From Sphingomonadales bacterium (GTDB lineage Bacteria; Pseudomonadota; Alphaproteobacteria; Sphingomonadales; Sphingomonadaceae), in NCBI GenBank assembly GCA_024636595.1, contig JAGXGT010000189.1, positions 1 through 12,071 on the forward strand: a stretch of DNA of 12,071 nucleotides. Reading direction: 5' to 3'. The notes under the pieces are model-generated. The model saw nothing but the letters and a program-made list of their open reading frames with translations. It did not search any database and was not told the DNA's origin. The first letter of the stretch is position 1. Each line of letters opens with the position of its first letter. The position numbers were made by a program, and so were the translations under genes. This document shows, piece after piece, positions 5,821 through 12,071 of the stretch.

Positions 5821-6810
5821 TCAGGCGATCATCCGTTCGACGAACCAGTAAGTGGCGATGATCCCGATGCCATAGGCCGTGGCGGTCTTGGTGGGGTGCA
5901 ACCATTGGTCCCGCAATTTCCGGATGGCGTGTAGCGCTGCCAGAGCCACGCCAACAATCACCAATTGGCCGATTTCGACGCCCAGGTTGAAGGTCAGCAA
6001 AGCCAGCGGGACGTCGCCTTCTGGCAGGCCAATTTCGGCCAGAGCACCCGCGAAACCGAAGCCGTGGAGCAAGCCGAACAGAAAGGCGACGATCCAGGGA
6101 AACTGCTCCGAAAGCCGGATATCATCGGGTCTGGATTTGACGACTTCGACGGCCAGAAAGACGATCGACAGCGCAATCACCGCTTCAACCGGCTGCGGTG
6201 GCAGTGACAGCAGGCCGAGCGTGCTGCCGACCAGCGTCAGGCTGTGCGCGATGGTAAAGGCGGTGACGGTTTTGGCGACCAGCCAGCCGCCCTTGAGCAG
6301 CAGCACCAGCGCCAGCACGAAAAACAGATGGTCGAAGCCCAGCAGAATATGCTCGATGCCGAGGATCGTATAGGTCGCAGCAACGTTCGAAACCACCGAG
6401 GGCTTGGCCAAGGCGGCGATGGGCTGGTCCGGTGTCAGCCGCAGCGTTTGCATGGCGCTGTCGATCGGGGCAATGCGCACCAGTGCGTCGGTGGTGGACA
6501 GCTCCAGACCCCTCAGGCCGATTGTTTGTCCCTGCAAGGTTCCGTCGCAGCGCAGGGCGATGCGGGTGAGAATATTGCTGCCGGAATATTCGCGCTGGGC
6601 CTCGCCTTGGGCCTGGCAGTTTTCGGGTATCGTAACCTCGCCGGTCTGGCCAAGGCGCGAATTGGTCGATGCCTTCCAGAGCAGCGACCATTGGCCTGGC
6701 GCTTGCTCCGTCATTTCGATATAGGCGGGCCGCAGCTCATCGGCACGGGCGCTGCCCGGATACAGGGCGAGCAGGACACAGGTCCAGAAGACGGCGTACC
6801 AGCGGGTCAT
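5821..6810 (-). CDS. HupE/UreJ-family membrane protein
   Basis: This 329-aa inner-membrane protein has an extracytoplasmic N-terminal domain. A signal peptide (cleavage near ARA-D, residue 23) is followed by a soluble domain (24 to about 140) with two Cys, C65 and C88, that could form a disulfide. About six membrane segments follow. The membrane part holds conserved polar motifs typical of the family: GIEHILLGFDHL (151-162), FTIAHSLTL (185-193), LLHGFGFA (247-254) and FNLGVEIGQL (274-283). HupE/UreJ proteins are associated with nickel uptake for hydrogenase and urease, but no such enzyme is nearby, so the cargo here is unknown; His, Asp and Glu in the helices fit a metal ion. Its ATG overlaps the stop of the PPIase gene by 4 nt (ATGA), so the two are translationally coupled. 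It is the last gene before the convergent hairpin. Confidence 0.88.
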   Translation of the reverse strand: MTRWYAVFWTCVLLALYPGSARADELRPAYIEMTEQAPGQWSLLWKASTNSRLGQTGEVTIPENCQAQGEAQREYSGSNILTRIALRCDGTLQGQTIGLRGLELSTTDALVRIAPIDSAMQTLRLTPDQPIAALAKPSVVSNVAATYTILGIEHILLGFDHLFFVLALVLLLKGGWLVAKTVTAFTIAHSLTLVGSTLGLLSLPPQPVEAVIALSIVFLAVEVVKSRPDDIRLSEQFPWIVAFLFGLLHGFGFAGALAEIGLPEGDVPLALLTFNLGVEIGQLVIVGVALAALHAIRKLRDQWLHPTKTATAYGIGIIATYWFVERMIA

Positions 6811-7622
6811 GGTCGGTCGACGATATTTATTTCATATTGTGCTCGGTAACGGGAAAGCGCCTTTTCTTTCTGATCGGTCCGTTGGGCGGCGGACCAGTCA
6901 TTGACCACCCGCTGCCGGACTTCATCGAGAGCCGCTATTTTACCGGGTTTTTTCGCGGTGATCCTGACCGCATGCAAGCCAAAGCCGGAAGGCACTGGGC
7001 CGCTCCAGATACCGGTTTCCAGCGCAGCCAATTGCCCGGAAAAACGATCCCCGAACTGGCGGGAAATTTTCTCGCTCGTGGCGTGATCAAGAGTGGCAGG
7101 CAGGGAAAGCGATTTCGCGAATTGGGTGGGCTTGGCCCCTTGTTTTAACTGATCGATTATATCGGTGGCTGCATCCGCGCCGATCTGGCCGAGATAAATT
7201 TGCTCCAAATCGTAGAGCGGCGACAAGCTATAGTTGGCGGGATGGCTGTCCATCCATTGCTGCAGGATGGCGTCGGTCGGTGCGATATCTTCCGAATTTT
7301 CGCTTTCGATAAATTGCATCTTTTTGAACAGCCTGCGCCGGATGACCGGATCATCCTTGTCCAGTCCCAACCGTAACGCTTCGCGATAGTAGATTTCTTC
7401 GGCAATTTCCTGATCGATCAGGCCATCCAGCTCCTCCTGCGTCGGCGCGCGGCGGAAATTTCGTTCCCAGTCGGTCGCCAGCCGGTCGATATCCGTTTCA
7501 TCGATGCTGATGATATAGTCCGCTGGATCACGGACGGTGCCGGTAGCCCAGAAAAAAGCGAAAATGAGCAGCGCGCCACCGAGGAAATGGACCAGCGGTT
7601 CCCGAATAAACTTACGCAACAT
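6807..7622 (-). CDS. Membrane-anchored parvulin-like peptidylprolyl isomerase
   Basis: This 271-aa protein has one N-terminal membrane anchor (about residues 10-27, after REPLVHF) and a periplasmic part. That part has a charged helical region (about 35-130) of the kind found in SurA/PpiD-like chaperones. A parvulin-like rotamase domain follows (about 134-235), ending with SGPVPSGFGLHAVRI, which matches the family's closing strand including its His. The domain is diverged: the usual opening His is replaced in LEQIYL, and the GGDLG-type segment is not evident. It may therefore act more as a chaperone than as an efficient isomerase. A short AGGT about 11 nt upstream is a weak Shine-Dalgarno. It lies 79 nt after the DUF3604 gene and overlaps the HupE-type gene by 4 nt, which suggests it helps fold one of these partners. 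Confidence 0.82.
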   Translation of the reverse strand: MLRKFIREPLVHFLGGALLIFAFFWATGTVRDPADYIISIDETDIDRLATDWERNFRRAPTQEELDGLIDQEIAEEIYYREALRLGLDKDDPVIRRRLFKKMQFIESENSEDIAPTDAILQQWMDSHPANYSLSPLYDLEQIYLGQIGADAATDIIDQLKQGAKPTQFAKSLSLPATLDHATSEKISRQFGDRFSGQLAALETGIWSGPVPSGFGLHAVRITAKKPGKIAALDEVRQRVVNDWSAAQRTDQKEKALSRYRAQYEINIVDRP

Positions 7623-7701
7623 ATATTGTTAAACCTATTATGTTCGGACACGGGCTCTCGGATGGCGCGGTCACAGTCCCTGCATGAACGGCGGCGCCAA
7701 T

Positions 7702-9591
7702 TCAAGCCGTCGGCGTATACCAGATCGGCGAGCTATAGGCGCGTTCCTGTTGAATCTTGATCACCGAATCGGGCAGGGTCAGGCTGAACTTCAGTGCATC
7801 ATAGACCGGCCAGGTCGGCGTCGGGATCTCCAGCACACGCACATAATAAAATGCGTTCTGGTCCGTATCGAAATCGGGGTCCTGCCAGAAGGTGACCAGC
7901 TCTGGCGCTCCGGTGGCATTGTCCCAGGTGCCCTTGGTCAGATCCACCGTATTGGGCACCGGAGTAAGCTTCCCATTGGCGCCTAGTTTGCGAGTATCGG
8001 CGTTGCTCCAGCTGACATTGTAGATTTTTTCCTGGCTCTTGCCGGTGTCATCGACCCAGCCCTTGATCACCTGAATGCGGTCGAGGCTGGCGCTTTCGGG
8101 GTCCATCAGCGCGCTGATCAGGAATTTCGGTGCTTCGCCGTCTCCGCCCTTCAGATCGCCGCCCATCGGTACGCCCTTGGTATAGCCGGTTTTGACCAGA
8201 TCAGCGGTATCGTCCGCGGTGAAATCAAAGCCGCCAAAGAAACGCACCTGCATCCTGGGGCCAGTTGTCGCATAGACTTCGCGGCGCATCATCGCATCGA
8301 AAATGGCTTCCCGCGTATTGCTGGTCGCCCAGACTGCGGCATAGCCGCTAGACAGGTAATGCCAGCCAAAGCGGCCTTCGCGGGTACCGAGATTTTGCGG
8401 CGCCATCACGCGACCCTTGTTATTGGCCTCGTTACCGCTGTGCTTGCCGAAGAAATTATTCTCGTCCGCCGTCGCCAGCGATGTATGGCTGTCGGTCGAA
8501 CCGATCATGCCAAATTTGAACGGATTGGCGCCGACCGAGAGGGTCAGTTCCAGCCCGCGCTTAAGCGCTTCGCGCACATAGCTCCCGGCATAGCTTTCCG
8601 GCGGCATATCCTTGGTGCAGCTCAGATTGCATTTGTCCCAGCCGGCAACGCCGAAATCGGCAAATTCGTCGTTAGGTGACAAAAACGGATGCGCTTCGCT
8701 GTCACCCTTGATCTGGGTGACCTCGACAATTGGTTCGCGCAGCGCCCGGGTCTTTACATAGGCGGCGTCAATCGGGCTGCCATCAAATTTGTTCATCGCG
8801 AACATCCGGCCGTTCGAGACATTGCTGTTGTGCGGAATGGCGAGCACCTTGCCGCCGGTTTTTTGCTCATAGGCTGCCATATAGGCCCATAGTTGTTCGG
8901 GGTCTTGCGCGGCGAACGCGCCAAACGGAACGGTGTCGCCCATCTTTTTGGGACTGTCGCGGAACATGACAACCCGGTGGAGATTGTCGCCATCCGGCAT
9001 CGACGTATATTCAAAACCCATGAACGCGGTGAATTTACCCGGCTCATTATATTCATCCACGGTTTCTCCGTGTTTTTCCCAAAGGTCGGCTGTGCGCTCT
9101 TTGGTTTCTGCCGGGTCGGTCAGGGACGTCGGCAATGTTCCCTTGGCCGCACCATCGATAAGCTCGGACGTTACCTGCAAAGCGCCATCATCGCTCTCGT
9201 TCATCATATCATGCCAGCGGAGCAGGAATTTATTGGTCAGCAGAGCAATGCGCGGGGCTTCCATGATTGCCTTGGTGGCCCCCATTGCGTCGCTATGATC
9301 GGCAATCACCAGAAAATCGAGTGGGCGCGACAGTTTCGCCTTGGCGCCTTTGGTGGCCGTGACTTCCTCGCCACGGGCAAATCGCAGCGCCGCTTCGGCG
9401 TCCAGCCGATTGCCAAAGCCAAAGGCATCAATGCTGTTATCGGTGTGGAGATGGGTGTCGCCCCAGAACACCTGCTCGGGATATTCGGTGTTCGCGACCT
9501 GTGCGCTGCTTTCATCACTGTCTTTGTTTTCCGAGCAGGCTGATATAGCCAGGGCAGCCGTGCAGACCGCCCACATTAGTGACTTGCGCAT
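7702..9591 (-). CDS. DUF3604 lipoprotein with PHP-like metal-binding motifs
   Basis: This 629-aa exported protein has a lipoprotein signal (MRKSLMWAVCTAALAISAC, lipid-modified Cys 19). Its DUF3604 domain fills the rest. The His/Asp motifs resemble PHP-type metallophosphoesterases: DTHLHTD (45-51), ADHSD (97-101), GFEYTS with H205 downstream, IPHNSN (252-257) and GSTDSHT (364-370). These would form a multinuclear metal site in the periplasm or at the outer membrane. No substrate is established for the family; hydrolysis of a phosphoester or similar bond is inferred from the motifs. GGGAG lies about 7-10 nt before the ATG. In the 87-nt gap upstream, TTGCAC (9646-9641) and TAGTTT (9623-9618) are 17 bp apart and could be a weak promoter. 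It leads the DUF3604-PPIase-HupE set. Confidence 0.9.
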   Translation of the reverse strand: MRKSLMWAVCTAALAISACSENKDSDESSAQVANTEYPEQVFWGDTHLHTDNSIDAFGFGNRLDAEAALRFARGEEVTATKGAKAKLSRPLDFLVIADHSDAMGATKAIMEAPRIALLTNKFLLRWHDMMNESDDGALQVTSELIDGAAKGTLPTSLTDPAETKERTADLWEKHGETVDEYNEPGKFTAFMGFEYTSMPDGDNLHRVVMFRDSPKKMGDTVPFGAFAAQDPEQLWAYMAAYEQKTGGKVLAIPHNSNVSNGRMFAMNKFDGSPIDAAYVKTRALREPIVEVTQIKGDSEAHPFLSPNDEFADFGVAGWDKCNLSCTKDMPPESYAGSYVREALKRGLELTLSVGANPFKFGMIGSTDSHTSLATADENNFFGKHSGNEANNKGRVMAPQNLGTREGRFGWHYLSSGYAAVWATSNTREAIFDAMMRREVYATTGPRMQVRFFGGFDFTADDTADLVKTGYTKGVPMGGDLKGGDGEAPKFLISALMDPESASLDRIQVIKGWVDDTGKSQEKIYNVSWSNADTRKLGANGKLTPVPNTVDLTKGTWDNATGAPELVTFWQDPDFDTDQNAFYYVRVLEIPTPTWPVYDALKFSLTLPDSVIKIQQERAYSSPIWYTPTA

Positions 9592-9678
9592 AGTGAATCT
9601 CCCATCCCAATGCCGGGAAACTATCCCTGTCGGGGTTGGGGTGCAATAGGCAGCTGATTTGGCCAGCCTGTCGTAGCG

Positions 9679-11283
9679 TCAGCGGAACCACCGACCCAGC
9701 ACACCGCGTTCCCGCAAGATTGCTTTGGCGGCATTGTGGCCCGGTGCGCCGGTCACGCCGCCGCCGGGATGCGTACCCGAACCGCACATATACAGTCCTT
9801 TTATCGGTCCTCGGTAATTGGCCGCACCAATCACCGGTCTTGCCGCCCAGAGCTGGTCGAGAGACATGCGACCATGAAAGATGTCGCCGCCGACCAGGCC
9901 GAATTTATGTTCCAGATCCATGGGAGAGAGCGCCATCCGACCAAGGATCAAATTGCGGAAGCCCGGGGCATGCTGTTCCACCACGTCCAGAATCGATGAC
10001 ACCGCTGCTTCGCGTTCGTCGTCCCAGTTTCGACCGTCCGGCAATTGAGGCGCAAATTGCTGGCAGAACAGACTGGCGACATGCTGCCCGGGTGGAGCAA
10101 GGCTGTCATCGACAAGGCTGGGGATGAGCATCTCGACCACCGGCTCACGCGACCAGCCATAGTGCCGGGAATCCTGATAGGCGCGGTCCATATAATCCAG
10201 CGATCGGGCCATGATGATTCCGGATTGCAAATGATCGCCGCTGCCGGGCAAGTCGGTGAAATTCGGCAACCCGCTCAGAGCCAGATTCATCCGGAAGCTG
10301 CCGGAACCGCATAGATAGCCGGCCATCATGCTGCGGAAATCAGCGGGCAGGTCGGCAGGGTCCATCAGGCGATCGTAGAGCAGCTCGGGACCAACGTTGG
10401 CGATGATTTTGGGGGCCTGAATTTGCTCCCCTCGCGTCCGAACCCCGACGGCGGCCCCCTTCTCTACGAGCAGTTTTTCGACGGGTGTTTCGAGGTTGAT
10501 TTCGACCCCTTCTTCTCGGCAGGCATCCGCCATCAATTGTGTGATCCGGCCCATGCCGCCGATCACATGGCCCCACTGGCTTTGCTTGCCATTGACCTCG
10601 CCGAAGACGTGATGGAGCAGGACATAGGCGCTGCCCGGCGTATCGGGACTGGCGTAATTGCCGACAATGGCGTCAAAACCGAAAGCGGCCTTGATCGGCG
10701 CGCTTTCAAACCACTGGTCGAGCAGTTCGCGGGCGCTCAGCGTGAACAGTTTGAGAATCTCATGCTGTTCCAGTGGCGACAGCCTGGTGAACCGGCGAGC
10801 GGTCTTGATACCCGACAGCATCGCCAGCGCTCCGTCTCCTGCATTAGGCGGAATCTCTAATGCCAGATCGCGCAATATCTTTGCGGCGGATTCCAGCATC
10901 CGGTAATAATCCGGCAATCGTGCAGCGTCGGCATCAGAAAACCGCGCAATCTCGCGCTGCGTCTCTTCGAGAGAGCCGCCAACCAGCAAATATTTGCCAT
11001 CGCCAAGCGGCAGAAAGTTGCTTTTGGGGCGTTCGACCACGCGGTAGCCGCGTTCCGCAAGGCCCATGTCCGCGATAATTTTCGGTTGCAGAAGCGAGAC
11101 CGTGTAGCTGGCCGTGCTGTTGCGGAAGCCGGGATGAAATTCCTCGGTCACAGCCGCGCCGCCGATCACATTGCGCGCTTCCAGGATGCGCACCTTCATG
11201 CCGGCGCGAGCGAGATAATAAGCACAGACCAAGCCGTTATGGCCGCCGCCGATGATCAATGCGTCCAGTGAATTTACCTGCAT
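9679..11283 (-). CDS. NAD(P)/FAD-dependent oxidoreductase, PYROXD2/CrtI-like
   Basis: This 534-aa flavoprotein of the phytoene-desaturase-like superfamily is closest in character to PYROXD2. The FAD-binding Rossmann motif is at the N-terminus (IIGGGHNGL, 10-18) with the ribose-binding Glu at 35 (ILEARNVIGG). The C-terminal FAD-contact segment LYMCGSGTHPGGGVTGAPGH lies near 496-515. The length is normal for the family. CrtI-type carotenoid desaturation is unlikely to be its role, since no other carotenoid gene is near and the sequence is PYROXD2-type; the substrate is unknown. The ATG at 11283 has no good Shine-Dalgarno, yet the next residues lead straight into the Rossmann strand, so there is little room for another start. 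It lies 87 nt upstream of the DUF3604 gene in the same direction and may or may not share its transcript. Confidence 0.88.
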   Translation of the reverse strand: MQVNSLDALIIGGGHNGLVCAYYLARAGMKVRILEARNVIGGAAVTEEFHPGFRNSTASYTVSLLQPKIIADMGLAERGYRVVERPKSNFLPLGDGKYLLVGGSLEETQREIARFSDADAARLPDYYRMLESAAKILRDLALEIPPNAGDGALAMLSGIKTARRFTRLSPLEQHEILKLFTLSARELLDQWFESAPIKAAFGFDAIVGNYASPDTPGSAYVLLHHVFGEVNGKQSQWGHVIGGMGRITQLMADACREEGVEINLETPVEKLLVEKGAAVGVRTRGEQIQAPKIIANVGPELLYDRLMDPADLPADFRSMMAGYLCGSGSFRMNLALSGLPNFTDLPGSGDHLQSGIIMARSLDYMDRAYQDSRHYGWSREPVVEMLIPSLVDDSLAPPGQHVASLFCQQFAPQLPDGRNWDDEREAAVSSILDVVEQHAPGFRNLILGRMALSPMDLEHKFGLVGGDIFHGRMSLDQLWAARPVIGAANYRGPIKGLYMCGSGTHPGGGVTGAPGHNAAKAILRERGVLGRWFR

Positions 11284-11345
11284 ATATGCGGGGACTAGCG
11301 GCGGACATGGGCGCCAGCAACAGACAAGTGTGAAAACCCTGATGT

Positions 11346-11378
11346 CCCGTTCAGCGAATTTGTGAAAATCTGAACGGG
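11346..11378. promoter_or_regulatory. Perfect 9-bp inverted repeat, candidate operator upstream of the DUF885 gene
   Basis: CCCGTTCAG at 11346-11354 is perfectly inverted at 11370-11378 (CTGAACGGG) with a 15-nt AT-rich spacer. The centres of the two half-sites are 24 bp apart, a little over two helical turns, suiting a dimeric regulator. It sits in the 139-nt divergent gap between the FAD oxidoreductase (minus) and DUF885 (plus) genes, 44 bp before the DUF885 ATG, and overlaps a weak -35-like TTGTGA (11360-11365). It could also form a stem in a leader RNA; no T-run follows it. Which gene it controls is unknown. Confidence 0.5.
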
Positions 11379-11422
11379 GTGATAGGTGCGGTGAAAGTGA
11401 TACCAGATAAGGAATATATTGG

Positions 11423-12071
11423 ATGAGAAATTTGTTGCTGACTGCCGCCTCTGCCTTGGCTCTGACCGCCGTTTCGATCGCTCCTGCAAGCTATGCGCAG
11501 ACCAGTGACGCGGCAACGCAGGCGAAGGAAGACGTAAACAAGCAGCTATCCGCCTTTTTCAAAGACTATGACGATCAGGAACTCGCCCATTCGCCAGTCT
11601 CAAAGGCCTATCGCGGAATCCGGGATGATGATTATGGCAAATGGGATGACCCGAGCGATGCCGCTGAAATCGCCCAATATGAACGCGGTCAGGAAGCGCT
11701 TGCGCAGATGGAAGCGGAGTTTGACCAGACAGAACTGAGCGAAGCCAGCCAATTGAGCTATCGTCTGTTTCAGGCGCGGGGCGAACGCTCAGCCAATGCT
11801 TTTCCCTTTCGCCGCAATGCCTATATTTTTGACCAGATGAACGGCGCGCAGAGCCAGATTCCAGCGTTCATGATCAACATTCACCGGGTGTCGAACAAAT
11901 CAGATGCCGAAGCCTATGTCAGCCGTCTCGATGCCGCCGGTCCGCTGATCGAGTCGCTGGTGGCGCAGTCGGCAGAGCGAGCGGATGATGGCATCATCGT
12001 ACCGGATTGGGTGTTCCCCTATGTGATCGCCGATGCCAAAAATGTGATCAGCGGTGCGCCGTTCGAGGATG
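11423..12071 (+). CDS. DUF885-family exported protein, N-terminal part (cut by window end)
   Basis: An open frame runs from ATG 11423 to the right edge (216 codons) without a stop. It begins with a clear Sec signal peptide (MRNLLLTAASALALTAVS, cleavage near SYA-Q, residue 25), so the mature protein is periplasmic or secreted. The mature part, with SRLDAAGPLIESL and the run through VPDWVFPYVIADAK, matches the N-terminal region of DUF885 proteins, which are usually about 600 residues. The family is related to zinc metallopeptidases, and its HExxH-type region would lie beyond the window, so activity cannot be judged here. AAGGA at 11409-11413, nine bases before the ATG, supports the start. It is transcribed divergently from the FAD oxidoreductase gene and has a palindromic site just upstream. 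Confidence 0.85.
   Translation, partial: MRNLLLTAASALALTAVSIAPASYAQTSDAATQAKEDVNKQLSAFFKDYDDQELAHSPVSKAYRGIRDDDYGKWDDPSDAAEIAQYERGQEALAQMEAEFDQTELSEASQLSYRLFQARGERSANAFPFRRNAYIFDQMNGAQSQIPAFMINIHRVSNKSDAEAYVSRLDAAGPLIESLVAQSAERADDGIIVPDWVFPYVIADAKNVISGAPFED

Noticed and set aside
8893..9543. 216-codon open frame on the plus strand
   Set aside because: Antisense to the DUF3604 gene, whose metal motifs make the minus strand the coding one.
9592..9678. Terminator hairpin in the gap between the FAD oxidoreductase and DUF3604 genes
   Set aside because: CCCAA/TTGGG can pair but the stem is short and interrupted, with no T-run; only a weak promoter-like pair was kept, inside the DUF3604 entry.
9679..11283. 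Carotenoid phytoene desaturase (crtI)
   Set aside because: The flavin motifs are shared, but the overall character is PYROXD2-like and no other carotenoid gene is nearby.
1..12071. CRISPR array, toxin-antitoxin pair or phage defence genes
   Set aside because: No regularly spaced repeats and no small paired genes with such domains were seen on either strand.

Overview
This window looks like the chromosome of an alphaproteobacterium, most likely a member of the Sphingomonadales. That is a judgement from overall protein character and GC-rich codon use; no rRNA or complete tRNA is present to confirm it. Ten genes are supported, nine complete and one cut by the right edge, plus one decayed transposase.

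Left end (1-750): probable edge of a genomic island. An IS3-family transposase remnant (1-488) is truncated on the left and broken by a one-base frameshift near 88. An AT-rich stretch follows, with an 11-bp-period GGGGTATA repeat (549-567) and then a 20-bp segment matching the 3' end of a tRNA gene, best read as tRNA-Ser (621-640), with no tRNA body in front of it. This is the arrangement left at the far end of an element integrated into a tRNA 3' end: element on the left, ordinary chromosome on the right.

751-3775, minus strand: a compact operon read right to left. It encodes a VOC-fold protein, an AtuA/DUF1446-family protein whose start overlaps the VOC gene by 38 nt, and a TIGR03084/MDMPI-like (DinB-superfamily) protein. 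AtuA proteins are tied to acyclic terpene and related acyl-CoA catabolism, so a small catabolic module is likely; the substrate cannot be read from the sequence.

3902-5717, plus strand, divergent from that operon: a classical SDR oxidoreductase and an NmrA-type NAD(P)-binding protein. A strong 17-bp hairpin (5750-5790) sits between the NmrA gene and the convergent genes beyond it.

5821-11283, minus strand: four genes read right to left. They are a PYROXD2/CrtI-like FAD oxidoreductase, a DUF3604 lipoprotein with PHP-like metal motifs, a membrane-anchored parvulin-like PPIase, and a HupE/UreJ-family membrane protein. The PPIase and HupE genes overlap by 4 nt. The last three all act outside the cytoplasm or in the inner membrane and look like one functional unit. 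They are the best candidate in the window for an undercharacterised system: a metal-dependent exported hydrolase with a dedicated folding factor and a possible metal permease.

11423-12071, plus strand: the N-terminal part of an exported DUF885 protein. A perfect 9-bp inverted repeat (CCCGTTCAG / CTGAACGGG) lies in its upstream region and may be an operator.
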